Positions 44,900 to 52,631 of a DNA stretch of 64,000 nucleotides are shown here, piece by piece. A program made the translations under genes and the position numbers. Source of the stretch: an uncultured Bacteroidales bacterium. Its GTDB lineage: Bacteria; Bacteroidota; Bacteroidia; Bacteroidales; FEN-979. The stretch spans positions 62,001 to 126,000 of the forward strand of contig CAJBYO010000047.1 in NCBI GenBank assembly GCA_903959905.1, in the 5' to 3' direction. The notes beneath the pieces are model-generated. The model worked only from the letters and a program-made list of their open reading frames with translations, was not told the origin of the DNA and made no database searches. The number at the start of each line of letters is the position of its first letter. Within the stretch, counting starts at the first letter, position 1.

Positions 44900-45211
44900 A
44901 TGATCACCTCCTTCCTGTTTATGATGATCATGCTTCTTCCCGGACCCCGGGAAAAGCATGTGGATAAGGATTGCAAATACATGAATTTCAAACTCTACGG
45001 CAAGATTAAAGTTGTGAACGACTTCCCTGACATCAGGGTGAAAATAGTAGAGAATTTTCCCGATCTCAAAGTGCAGGTGGTTGAAAATTTTCCCGACCAA
45101 TGCGGCAAATGGCAATTTGTCAATGATTTCCCTGATCTCAAAGTAAAGTTCGTTACGGATTTCCCGGATATAAAAGTAAAGTTCGTGGAGAACTTTCCCG
45201 GAAAACCTTAA
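44900..45211 (+). CDS. Small 11-residue-repeat protein, probable 7(1) septoil-knot family
   Basis: About 103 residues. A hydrophobic N-terminus (about 2-13) may be a signal. Then six copies of an 11-residue unit, consensus KVKhVxxFPDh (h hydrophobic): units start near residues 35, 46, 57, 70, 81 and 92, with FP at 42, 53, 64, 77, 88 and 99; the only irregularity is a two-residue insertion at Cys68-Gly69. Cys25 and Cys68 could pair. From memory this pattern matches small exported proteins annotated as 7(1) septoil knot domain, predicted to form a toroid with a 7-crossing knot. Function unknown. The frame is open upstream to 44774, but that would overlap the methyltransferase. Confidence 0.7.
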   Translation: MITSFLFMMIMLLPGPREKHVDKDCKYMNFKLYGKIKVVNDFPDIRVKIVENFPDLKVQVVENFPDQCGKWQFVNDFPDLKVKFVTDFPDIKVKFVENFPGKP

Positions 45212-45233
45212 GGGTAAACGGTGTACCGTTATT

Positions 45234-45333
45234 TAGGATTCAGGATTTTGAGATTTGGAACTTGGGATTTGAGATTTGAGATTTGAGATTTGCGATTTGC
45301 AACTTGTAACTTGTAATTTGTAATTTGTAACTT
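45234..45333 (+). repeat. GAGATTT to CTTGTAA tract before mpg
   Basis: About 100 bases: GAGATTT words, then GCGATTT, then AACTTGTAACTTGTAATTTGTAA. It lies between two same-strand genes and ends 7 bases before the mpg ATG. Contains vocabulary of two other tract families in one run. Confidence 0.87.
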
Positions 45334-45339
45334 CAATAA

Positions 45340-46023
45340 ATGTCTATCCTTACATGCGATTTTTTCCTTCGCCCTGATGTGGTTCAGATCGCGCGTGATT
45401 TGCTTGGAAAGCATATCGTCACACGATTTGATGGTGAAACCACCTCCGGAATAATTTGTGAAACGGAAGCATACGCAGGCATCACCGACCGTGCGTCGCA
45501 CGCATACGGCGGCAGGCGAACGGCAAGGACTGAAACGATGTATGCAAAGGGCGGAACAGCCTATGTGTATCTCTGTTACGGCATACACTCCCTGTTTAAC
45601 GTGGTGACCAACGTTGAAGGGATACCCCATGCCGTGCTGATTCGCGGAATAATTCCGGTTCATGGAACCCAAAAGATGTTGCAACGTACAGGGAAGGCCT
45701 GGATTACCAGGGAGATCGGAATTGGCCCGGGAAAAGTTGCGAAGCTACTCGGGATCCATTATTCACATTCCGGAATTGATCTGCTGAAATCCGGCGAAAG
45801 CGGGAAGGAACCTGCAATATGGATTGAAGATATTGGAATCATCATTCCCCCGGCAATGGTCAAGGCCGGGCCGAGGGTGGGGGTTGATTATGCGGGTGAG
45901 GATGCGTTGCTTCCCTACAGGTACTGGCTAAATGAAGACCTTCCAGGTTTTAAAAACCTGGAAGGTCTCTTACCTCCCAAAAAAAAACCCGGCCAAAACC
46001 GGGTTTTCTTTGAAAAGCAGTAA
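45340..46023 (+). CDS. mpg: DNA-3-methyladenine glycosylase (AAG/MPG family)
   Basis: 227 residues. Alkyladenine-glycosylase family: LGKHIVTRFDG, ETEAYAGITDRASHAYGG (catalytic Glu in ETEAY), GTAYVYLCYGIHSLFNVV and GPGKVAKLLGI. It excises 3-methyladenine and other alkylated bases. The family domain ends near DALLPYRYW; the last 30 or so residues (NEDLPGFKNLEG to the stop) are encoded by a perfect 33-base palindrome and a bidirectional terminator, so this tail is probably an accident of sequence insertion at the 3' end. Confidence 0.9.
   Translation: MSILTCDFFLRPDVVQIARDLLGKHIVTRFDGETTSGIICETEAYAGITDRASHAYGGRRTARTETMYAKGGTAYVYLCYGIHSLFNVVTNVEGIPHAVLIRGIIPVHGTQKMLQRTGKAWITREIGIGPGKVAKLLGIHYSHSGIDLLKSGESGKEPAIWIEDIGIIIPPAMVKAGPRVGVDYAGEDALLPYRYWLNEDLPGFKNLEGLLPPKKKPGQNRVFFEKQ
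45936..45968. repeat. Perfect 15-bp palindrome inside the mpg 3' end
   Basis: AGACCTTCCAGGTTT and its exact complement AAACCTGGAAGGTCT with three bases between. I recall this palindrome as scattered in other Bacteroidota genomes, which would make it a REP-like element. Here it is translated in frame. Confidence 0.85.
45984..46007. terminator. Bidirectional intrinsic terminator between mpg and HU
   Basis: AAAACCCGG pairs with CCGGGTTTT around a CCAAAA loop. On the plus strand TTTTCTTT follows; on the minus strand a run of nine T follows. It serves the HU gene (stop at 46028) well; for mpg it lies inside the coding sequence, 16 bases before the stop. Confidence 0.8.
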
Positions 46024-46027
46024 AGAA

Positions 46028-46300
46028 TTACTTTACTTTTTTGCTCAGAGCTGCACCAGCCTTGAATTTCACAACTTTCTTAGCTGCGATCTTGATTTCT
46101 TTTCCGTTCTGTGGATTGCGTCCTTTGCGGGCAGCCCTCTTTGAAACAGAGAATGAACCAAAATCTACTAAAGCTACTCTTTCACCCTTGCTGAGTGCTT
46201 TTTTTGTATTGTCAATAAAAGCCTCAAGAGCGCGTTTTGCTTCAGCTTTGTTAATTTTTGCATCAATGGCAATTGCTTCGATTAATTGAGCCTTGTTCAT
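46028..46300 (-). CDS. HU family DNA-binding protein
   Basis: 90 residues, the exact length of [24 protein letters not shown] at the start, LVDFGSFSV, and the DNA-clasping arm [24 protein letters not shown] chromosome-folding protein that bends DNA. It has its own promoter and terminator and stands alone. Confidence 0.96.
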   Translation of the reverse strand: MNKAQLIEAIAIDAKINKAEAKRALEAFIDNTKKALSKGERVALVDFGSFSVSKRAARKGRNPQNGKEIKIAAKKVVKFKAGAALSKKVK

Positions 46301-46340
46301 TTTTCGTAGGTTTTAATTAATACATAACTAATAATCCCTG

Positions 46341-46371
46341 CAAATATAAGGCATCTGAAAAAAAAGTCAAG
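46341..46371 (-). promoter_or_regulatory. Promoter of the HU gene
   Basis: On the minus strand TATATTTG (46341-46348) is a full -7 match; CTTG at 46368-46371 stands 19 bases upstream as -33. The leader is about 35-40 bases. Confidence 0.6.
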
Positions 46372-46443
46372 TGTTTTCGGCTGAAAACATGCGGTTTTGT
46401 TGATAAAATGGAATATTTGTTAATATCTCCGCCTTCAAAAGTG

Positions 46444-47415
46444 TTAAATAGCACGGGTTTCAGCGAATATTTTTCCGAAACCCCGCAGGAAATCCCCGCA
46501 GGACATGACTTTTCTCCCTGCCAGCTGAAGCTCCTGAATGTGAATAAATCCATTTTTCACGCCAACTTTCAGGTAAGATTTCCCATCCGTAATAAAATGC
46601 CCGGTTAATCCGTGGCCGGCAGTATGTTCGGGCAGAGTCCGGTAGATTTTAAGATTCTGGGAACTTCCGTCGGCCATCTTCACATCCGTAAAAGCACCCG
46701 GGTGAGGGCTCAGCCCGCGGATAAAATCATGGACGGTTGTCACTTCCTGGTCCCAGTTTATCCGGCAGTCATCTTTAAATATCTTTGGTGCCTGTTTTAA
46801 GGCGACAGGATCGCTGATCAGCGTTTCCTGACTGATCACCTCCAACTTTCCGCCTGCAACCATGTCAACTGTCCTGGCGACCAGTCCTGCGCCAATCTCC
46901 ATCAGCCTGTCATGGAGTTCACCGGCAGTTTCATCCTTTCCGATCGGCACCCTTTCACTCAATATGATTTTCCCGGTATCTATCTGGTCATTCAGCATAA
47001 ATGTAGTAACCCCGGTTTCAGTTTCACCGTTCATCACTGCCCTGTTGATGGGGGCCGCGCCACGGTACTGGGGAAGCAATGATGCGTGGAGGTTGAAGGT
47101 TCCCAGGGAAGGGAACGACCACACTGCACGTGGCATCATGCGAAATGCAATAACAATCTGAAGATCGGGGGAAAAAGCGCTGAGCTGATCAAGGAAGGCA
47201 GTATCTTTCATATTTACCGGCTGCAACACAGGAATGCCGTGTGAAACGGCAAATTCCTTGACCGGTGAAGACCTCTCTTTCAGCCCGCGGCCGGATGGCT
47301 TATCCGAAGCGGTGACAACAGCCACCACATGATACCCGTTATCAATAAGTTGTTGCAGTGAGGCCACTGCAAACCCGGGCGTACCATAAAAAACAATGCG
47401 GGGAAAATCAGTCAT
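46444..47415 (-). CDS. fmt: Methionyl-tRNA formyltransferase
   Basis: 323 residues. Formyl-transfer domain with IVFYGTPGFAVASLQQL, FNLHASLLPQYRGAAPINRAV (catalytic Asn/His region) and the C-terminal OB-like domain. It formylates the initiator Met-tRNA using 10-formyl-THF. No def gene adjoins. A terminator-like hairpin touches the ATG from upstream, leaving no room for an ordinary leader. Confidence 0.95.
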   Translation of the reverse strand: MTDFPRIVFYGTPGFAVASLQQLIDNGYHVVAVVTASDKPSGRGLKERSSPVKEFAVSHGIPVLQPVNMKDTAFLDQLSAFSPDLQIVIAFRMMPRAVWSFPSLGTFNLHASLLPQYRGAAPINRAVMNGETETGVTTFMLNDQIDTGKIILSERVPIGKDETAGELHDRLMEIGAGLVARTVDMVAGGKLEVISQETLISDPVALKQAPKIFKDDCRINWDQEVTTVHDFIRGLSPHPGAFTDVKMADGSSQNLKIYRTLPEHTAGHGLTGHFITDGKSYLKVGVKNGFIHIQELQLAGRKVMSCGDFLRGFGKIFAETRAI

Positions 47416-47439
47416 AAAAAAAGCCTGAAAGTTCAGGCT
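47416..47439 (-). terminator. Terminator-like hairpin abutting the fmt start
   Basis: On the minus strand AGCCTGAA and TTCAGGCT pair across two or four loop bases, followed by seven T and then the fmt ATG at 47415. It looks like the end of the TPR transcript, or an attenuator for fmt. Confidence 0.6.
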
Positions 47440-47480
47440 GTAAAATTAGGAATATCAAATGATTAAAATTGAATATTGAC

Positions 47481-47554
47481 ATTGATCAACGAATTTTGAA
47501 TATTGAGAAGGCTTACTATACATTCGGTTCAACCTTCAAAATTCGTTGATCAAT
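47481..47554. repeat. 20-bp perfect inverted repeat between TPR gene and fmt
   Basis: ATTGATCAACGAATTTTGAA (47481-47500) is exactly complementary to 47535-47554, with 34 bases between. Outer flanks GAATATTGA/TCAATATTC extend the pairing. AT-rich dyad; could form a cruciform or RNA hairpin at the 3' end of the TPR gene. Confidence 0.8.
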
Positions 47555-47562
47555 ATTCAATA

Positions 47563-48264
47563 TTATTTTTTCATCAATCCTTCGGTATAAGAAATATACT
47601 TATCAATCTCCCTGCCCTCAAACGAGCGCGGGTATTCGTCCTTAATTTTCTTATAGATGCCGAGCGCTTTTTCAAAGTTCCCGAGCTCTTCGTATGCCAG
47701 TGCCGATTTCATCATAAAAAGCGGGGTGGTGAAATCATTCTTCCTCATCTCAGCGGCTTCCATGTAAAGGTCTGCAGCTTTCTGCGTTTGCTTGAGTTCC
47801 ATATTGGCATCACCCATGGCGCCTTTGGCCATCGGCCCGACAAACTGATCTTTTGCACTGAATTTGCCAAGTTGCTCAAGGGCCTGGTCAAACTGACCAA
47901 GTTTAAGATAGCAGACGCCTGCATAGTAATGTGCAAGGTTGGCAGATTTGGTCATTCCAAAATCATCAATGATAGCAAGGAAACCAAGATACTGCCCGTC
48001 GCCGTTGAGGGCTTTTTTCAAAGAATCCTGTTCAAAATACTTTTCGGCCATGAACATCTGGCTCTGTGCATCCTTCTCCTTAGGGGAGAGGTAGAACCTT
48101 CTGAATCCGAAAAAACCAAGTACTATCACTATTATCACACCAATCACGATCAGGATGATCCGCTGGTATTTCTCAATGAACTGTTCTGTTCTGCTGAATG
48201 CTTCTTCAACTGCAACGATACGTTCTTCTGTCTTGTCAATCTTTTTGTCCTGCTTACTTGCCAT
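47563..48264 (-). CDS. Tetratricopeptide repeat membrane protein
   Basis: 233 residues from the ATG at 48264 (MASKQDKKIDKTEER). A charged N-terminus is followed by one membrane helix (about 35-55, IILIVIGVIIVIVLGFFGF) and then TPR-like helical pairs to the end (YYAGVCYLKLGQFDQAL, ALAYEELGNFEKALGIYKK). The layout resembles YfgM, a periplasmic chaperone partner of the Sec translocon; that link is by shape only. The upstream frame to 48369 overlaps the divergent gene. Confidence 0.83.
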   Translation of the reverse strand: MASKQDKKIDKTEERIVAVEEAFSRTEQFIEKYQRIILIVIGVIIVIVLGFFGFRRFYLSPKEKDAQSQMFMAEKYFEQDSLKKALNGDGQYLGFLAIIDDFGMTKSANLAHYYAGVCYLKLGQFDQALEQLGKFSAKDQFVGPMAKGAMGDANMELKQTQKAADLYMEAAEMRKNDFTTPLFMMKSALAYEELGNFEKALGIYKKIKDEYPRSFEGREIDKYISYTEGLMKK

Positions 48265-48285
48265 GATATCTGAAATTTGGAGGTG

Positions 48286-48293
48286 CAAAATTA
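48286..48293 (-). promoter_or_regulatory. -7 element for the TPR gene
   Basis: Minus-strand TAATTTTG, 22 bases before the ATG at 48264. It faces away from the plus-strand element at 48334. Confidence 0.45.
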
Positions 48294-48333
48294 CATTTTT
48301 TCCTGAACTACAGGTATGGTAAGCCAATTTTTT

Positions 48334-48341
48334 TACATTTG
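48334..48341 (+). promoter_or_regulatory. -7 element for the SpoU-family methyltransferase gene
   Basis: TACATTTG fits TAnnTTTG, 22 bases before the ATG at 48364, favouring that start over the ATG at 48316. Confidence 0.45.
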
Positions 48342-48363
48342 CACGTTCCCAACACACAGGCGC

Positions 48364-49056
48364 ATGCACCAGGCTGATGATCTGACCCCCGCTGAAACCG
48401 CTGCATTAATTGCACACCTGAAGCAATTTGTGACGGTAGAACGCTTCCGGAAATTTGAGGAAATCATTCGTTTCCGCACCCGCCACATCACCATCGCCCT
48501 GGAGGATATTTTTCAGCCACACAATGCCAGCGCGGTGTTGCGCACCTGCGAATGCTTCGGCATCCAGAACGTTCATATCATTGAGAACCGGAACAAATAT
48601 GAAGTGAACCCCGACGTTGCGTTGGGCGCATCGAAGTGGCTTGACCTGGTCCGTTACCAGGGGAACGAGGAAAACACTGCCTCGTGCATCAATTCGCTCA
48701 AAGAACAAGGTTACAGGGTTGTTGCCACCACCCCCCATGAAAACGGATATACCCCTGAAAACCTTCCGCTCGACGGAAAAACTGCACTCATCTTTGGCAC
48801 CGAACTGGCCGGACTGAGCCCCATTGCGCTGAAAATGGCCGATGATTATATTAAAATCCCCATGGTGGGATTCACAGAAAGTTTAAATATAAGCGTTTCC
48901 GCAGCAGTTTTTATTCAAAATCTGACAAACAGGCTGAGAACCTCAGATATCAATTGGCAATTACCCGATACTGACAAAGATCTCATTATGCTTGCCTGGC
49001 TTCGCGAATCAATTAAAAAGTCGGATACCATCATCCGGGGCTATCTCAATAAATAA
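48364..49056 (+). CDS. trmH: tRNA/rRNA 2'-O-methyltransferase, TrmH (SpoU) family
   Basis: 230 residues. Trefoil-knot SpoU methyltransferase: TRHITIALEDIFQPHNASAVLRTCECFGI, FGTELAGLSPIAL and VGFTESLNISVSAAVF, the knot that binds SAM. Short N- and C-terminal extensions match TrmH, which methylates G18 of tRNA; other SpoU substrates remain possible. Followed by a short TCTGCGAAAA repeat. Confidence 0.85.
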   Translation: MHQADDLTPAETAALIAHLKQFVTVERFRKFEEIIRFRTRHITIALEDIFQPHNASAVLRTCECFGIQNVHIIENRNKYEVNPDVALGASKWLDLVRYQGNEENTASCINSLKEQGYRVVATTPHENGYTPENLPLDGKTALIFGTELAGLSPIALKMADDYIKIPMVGFTESLNISVSAAVFIQNLTNRLRTSDINWQLPDTDKDLIMLAWLRESIKKSDTIIRGYLNK

Positions 49057-49133
49057 GTTAAACTGAAAAAATCTCCCGGTGCAACCCTGCCAGCAGGATG
49101 TTATCTTCATTGAAAGCCCTCATTATTCGGGTA

Positions 49134-49177
49134 ATTCTGCGAAAATCTGCGCTTTAATCTGCGAAAATCTGCGAGAA
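49134..49177 (+). repeat. Short AATCTGCGAA repeat before THX
   Basis: Three to four copies of a 10-base word (TTCTGCGAAA, ATCTGCGAAA, ATCTGCGCTT) in the spacer behind trmH. Confidence 0.65.
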
Positions 49178-49205
49178 ATATTCCTTATAAGTAAATGGTT
49201 TTTCA

Positions 49206-49213
49206 TACCTTTG
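49206..49213 (+). promoter_or_regulatory. -7 element of the THX gene
   Basis: TACCTTTG matches TAnnTTTG, 32 bases before the ATG at 49246. It decides for that ATG over the in-frame ATG at 49195. Confidence 0.5.
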
Positions 49214-49245
49214 CAGATTATAAGAAATTATTAATTAGTTGTATT

Positions 49246-49545
49246 ATGGGAAAAGGAGATAAAAAAACAAAACGTGGCAAAATCATCATCGGATCTTCAG
49301 GTGTAAGCAGGTCACGCAAGAAAAAGAAAAATGGTGCTTCTGTTTCAGCTAAAGCTGAACCTAAAGCAAAAAAGGCAGTTGAAGAACAGGAAGCAGTTGC
49401 TGCAAAAGCCGCTGCAAAGAAAACTGCAAAAAAGGCTGAAGAACATGATGCACCAGCTGAGGAAAAAACCAAAGCTGCAAAGACAAAGAAAAAAGCAGAT
49501 ACTCCTGAAGCTGAAGCAGAACACACAGAGCCTGTTCAGGAATAA
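49246..49545 (+). CDS. 30S ribosomal protein THX, with long Lys/Ala tail
   Basis: 99 residues. The first 26 (MGKGDKKTKRGKIIIGSSG and on) are the basic THX/S31 peptide that sits in the 30S head. The rest is a Lys/Ala/Glu-rich tail resembling histone H1-like or AT-hook tails, without visible fold. Bacteroidota THX proteins are often longer than the 26-residue Thermus form. Own promoter and terminator. Confidence 0.85.
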   Translation: MGKGDKKTKRGKIIIGSSGVSRSRKKKKNGASVSAKAEPKAKKAVEEQEAVAAKAAAKKTAKKAEEHDAPAEEKTKAAKTKKKADTPEAEAEHTEPVQE

Positions 49546-49574
49546 CATTTTTCATTCAATGATTTTATTGAACC

Positions 49575-49613
49575 CGTCCGGATCGGCCATTGCTTTTCCG
49601 GACGTTGTCTTTT
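49575..49613 (+). terminator. Intrinsic terminator behind THX
   Basis: CGTCCGGA (49575-49582) pairs exactly with TCCGGACG (49597-49604) over a 14-base loop, then a T-rich run. It lies just before the rsmG start. Confidence 0.65.
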
Positions 49614-49617
49614 CACA

Positions 49618-50244
49618 ATGAGTCTACTGTCAAACTATTTCCCCGGACTATCTGCATTGCAGACCGACCAATTTGCCCTGATGGAACTGCTGTACCGTGA
49701 GTGGAATGCCATGATCAATATCATTTCACGCAAGGATATTGACCAGCTTTCAACACACCATATTCTACATTCCCTGGCAATCGCAAAAGTCATCACGTTC
49801 AAACCCGGCACCTGTGTCATGGATGCCGGTACAGGCGGAGGTTTCCCGGGAATTCCGCTGGCAGTTATGTTTCCCGACGTACAGTTCACCCTTGTTGATT
49901 CCATCGGAAAAAAGATCAGGGTCATTGAAACCATCGCCACAGAGTTACAGCTCAGTAACGTCAAAACCATGAATGTACGTTTTGAAACAGTGACAGGCCA
50001 GTTTGACTTTATCACCGGCAGGGCGGTATCCAAATTGCCGCCTTTTGTTGCCATGTTAAAAAAATGCATCCGGAGAAAGGGAATAAATGATATCCCGAAC
50101 GGCATCCTTTACCTGACCGGCGGTGAATTTGAAAATGACCTTTCCGCTATAAAGGCATCAGCAACCGTTTGGGACCTGGCCAGCTTTTTCACCGAATCAT
50201 ATTTCTCCACCAAGAAGCTCGTTCACCTTCATAACTTTTCATAA
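49618..50244 (+). CDS. rsmG: 16S rRNA (guanine-527-N7)-methyltransferase
   Basis: 208 residues. GidB/RsmG family: INIISRKDIDQLSTHHILHSL, the SAM site VMDAGTGGGFPGIPLAV, DSIGKKIRVI and ITGRAVSKLP. It methylates G527 of 16S rRNA. The start lies within a few bases of the preceding terminator, so a promoter must be inside that spacer or transcription reads through. Confidence 0.94.
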   Translation: MSLLSNYFPGLSALQTDQFALMELLYREWNAMINIISRKDIDQLSTHHILHSLAIAKVITFKPGTCVMDAGTGGGFPGIPLAVMFPDVQFTLVDSIGKKIRVIETIATELQLSNVKTMNVRFETVTGQFDFITGRAVSKLPPFVAMLKKCIRRKGINDIPNGILYLTGGEFENDLSAIKASATVWDLASFFTESYFSTKKLVHLHNFS

Positions 50245-50387
50245 CTTTTAGCAGCGTTTAATCCTTATAATCAACGCATTAAATATTTACTTGCAGGAAT
50301 GTACATATTGTCCTTGTTCATGTCGCCGGATTTTCTTTATTTCGCTTAGAATATCATATAATTACTAACCACTTAAAATCAGGATTT

Positions 50388-52463
50388 ATGGCTGAACAGA
50401 AGAAGTTCATTCCTTTCGTCTCCCCGGAGACAAACATGAAAGAATTCACCGTTCGGGCGTTAATCATTGGCCTTTTCTTTGCCGTCATTCTCGGCGCCGC
50501 CAATGCTTACCTCGGGCTAAAAGCGGGCATGACCATTGCCGCAACGTATCCGGCTGCCGTACTCGGCATGGCGATCCTGCGTTTGATGAAAGGTTCGATC
50601 CTTGAAGAAAATTTCACCCGTACCGTCGGTTCCATTGGTGAATCGGTTGCTGCAGGCGCCATTTTCACACTGCCGGCATTTTTCGTGTCGGGCATCTGGT
50701 CAGAATTTTTCACGATGGGCCATTATATCACCTCTTCCCTCATCCTTATTGCAGGAGGTGTGCTTGGCATCATGTTCGTTGCATTGCTTCGCCGCGTGAT
50801 GGTAGAAGATGCAGAACTTCCTTTCCCCGAATCCGTTGCGGCTGCCGAAATCCACAAGGCTGGCCAGGGTGGTTCAGGCGGATCAAAGTTTCTCTTCTGG
50901 TCAATGGGACTGGGCGGTTTGATCAAGATTCTTGGTGAACTTCAGTTGTTTCAGTACCTCTGGGAAAAATTCGTGGTTTTCGGACAACAGACCATTACAG
51001 GCACCATATTCAAAGGACAGGGCGGTATGCTGCTCAGTTCCCCCGGCGTCAGCCCTGCCTATATGGGTGTTGGCTACATCATCGGCCCGAAACTCGGTGC
51101 CCTCAACTTCAGCGGCGGGATCCTTGCCTGGGGCCTTATGGCACCCATGATCATGTATTTCCTGCTTCCCGGCATCAACTTCCAGGAATGGGGCGCATTT
51201 CTGATGGCCAAAGACCCTACCATGACACTGGATGCGGCCATGGCAAAAGTGAATGACCCTTCATACCAGATCACACAGATCTGGAAATACATCATCCGCC
51301 CCATCGCCATCGGCGGTATGCTTGTGAGCGCTGCCTTCACCCTCTTTAAAATGAGGAAAAGCCTCACAACCGGGATTGCCCGGTCGGTAAAGGACGTTAA
51401 AAAAGCTGCAACGGGAATCGAACATAACGTTCCAAGAAATGAAAAAGACATCAGCTTCAGCTGGATCATGGTTGGAATCGCTGCTGTTGCCGTGCTCACT
51501 TTCTGCATTACCTTCTTCATTTTCCAAACCAATGTGCTTATTGCCGGCGTGGCCTCCACGGTCATGATCATCCTGGCATTTTTCTTTGCCTCCGTCTCGG
51601 GATACCTCGTCGGGATCATGGGTTCATCCAATAATCCTATCAGCGGCCTTACCCTCACTGCACTCGTTGTTACCGCACTTATCCTTGTAGCTCTTGGCGT
51701 ACAGGGTGATGCAGGTGTTGCAACGGTTCTCGGTGTTGCTGCCATCGTATGCGTTTCAGCAGCAGTCGCCGGTGAAATGCTCCAGGACCTCAAGGCCGGG
51801 CATATCCTCGGCGGTACACCGTGGCGCATGCAGATCGGAGATATCCTCGGCGTTATCCTCGCCGGTGCGGTAATGTTTGTGGTACTTGCCTTCCTCAACG
51901 ACGGCGACATTGCTTCCGGCAAAAACCTGGGCTACCAGGGCGGCTTCGGCAGCAAGAACCTTTCGGCCCCGCAGGCCAGCCTGATGGCCATTCTTTCACG
52001 CGGTATCGTGCAGGGACAAATGGCATGGCCGCTGATCATCGCCGGTATGCTCATGGGTGTTGCCTTCATCCTCATGCAGGTCAGAAGCCCGATGCTTGTC
52101 AGCGTTGGTATGTACCTGCCGATTGAAACCACTTTCGCCATTTTTGTGGGCGGACTCATCAAGGGTGCGGTTGAAATGTATTCTGAAAGACGCAAACACA
52201 ACGAGGCGCAAAAGGTGCGGGTCGAAAATACAGGCGTACTGCTTGCTTCGGGGCTGATTGCCGGGGAGGCGCTCATGGGACTGCTGATTGCGATCTTCGC
52301 AGTCTTCAACATCTTCCTCTATAACTATTTCAGCTTCTTTAAAACGCCAACGTTCTATATCAGCTTCGTTGTACTGGCACTCATCGCCTATGTTCTGATA
52401 CAGATACCTTTGAAAAACGCAGGAAAACCTGATGATCCGGCACCTCCGGCATCGGGAATGTAA
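50388..52463 (+). CDS. OPT family oligopeptide transporter
   Basis: 691 residues with about 16 membrane helices. OPT-family motifs: FTVRALIIGLFFAVILGAANAYLGLKAGMT, FPESVAAAEIHKAG and SSNNPISGLTLTALV. Imports small peptides or metal chelates with protons. Ends in a well-formed terminator. A dipeptidase gene (53098) lies two genes on, which suggests peptide use; inference. Confidence 0.92.
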   Translation: MAEQKKFIPFVSPETNMKEFTVRALIIGLFFAVILGAANAYLGLKAGMTIAATYPAAVLGMAILRLMKGSILEENFTRTVGSIGESVAAGAIFTLPAFFVSGIWSEFFTMGHYITSSLILIAGGVLGIMFVALLRRVMVEDAELPFPESVAAAEIHKAGQGGSGGSKFLFWSMGLGGLIKILGELQLFQYLWEKFVVFGQQTITGTIFKGQGGMLLSSPGVSPAYMGVGYIIGPKLGALNFSGGILAWGLMAPMIMYFLLPGINFQEWGAFLMAKDPTMTLDAAMAKVNDPSYQITQIWKYIIRPIAIGGMLVSAAFTLFKMRKSLTTGIARSVKDVKKAATGIEHNVPRNEKDISFSWIMVGIAAVAVLTFCITFFIFQTNVLIAGVASTVMIILAFFFASVSGYLVGIMGSSNNPISGLTLTALVVTALILVALGVQGDAGVATVLGVAAIVCVSAAVAGEMLQDLKAGHILGGTPWRMQIGDILGVILAGAVMFVVLAFLNDGDIASGKNLGYQGGFGSKNLSAPQASLMAILSRGIVQGQMAWPLIIAGMLMGVAFILMQVRSPMLVSVGMYLPIETTFAIFVGGLIKGAVEMYSERRKHNEAQKVRVENTGVLLASGLIAGEALMGLLIAIFAVFNIFLYNYFSFFKTPTFYISFVVLALIAYVLIQIPLKNAGKPDDPAPPASGM

Positions 52464-52480
52464 TACGGATAAATAAATTG

Positions 52481-52523
52481 AAAGGGAGCTGTTTCAGAGT
52501 TTTGGAGCAGCTCTCTTTTATTC
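52481..52523 (+). terminator. Intrinsic terminator behind the OPT gene
   Basis: Bases 52481-52495 pair with 52504-52518 (15 pairs, three G.U) over an 8-base loop, followed by TTTATT. Confidence 0.75.
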
Positions 52524-52605
52524 ACCCCATCCCCCCAACCCGCTTCCCCAAAAAGGGAAGGGGGAGCAAGTCCCGCCCTTTTTGGGGAGGGATTTAGGGA
52601 GAGGT
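52522..52605. repeat. C-rich/G-rich inverted element
   Basis: Runs of CCCC and GGGG with a perfect 13-base inverted repeat TCCCCAAAAAGGG (52545-52557) and its complement (52576-52588). It resembles the C-rich dispersed repeats of Bacteroidota (CCCTAAATCCC words flank it). Confidence 0.75.
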
Positions 52606-52631
52606 CTGAAAAACACTAAACTTTACAATCA

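Noticed and set aside
49195..49245. N-terminal extension of THX from the ATG at 49195
   Set aside because: A -7 promoter element lies at 49206-49213, downstream of that ATG, and the THX family starts MGKGDKK.
49331..49621. Lys/Leu-rich frame overlapping THX
   Set aside because: Shifted reading of the Lys/Ala repeats of the THX tail.
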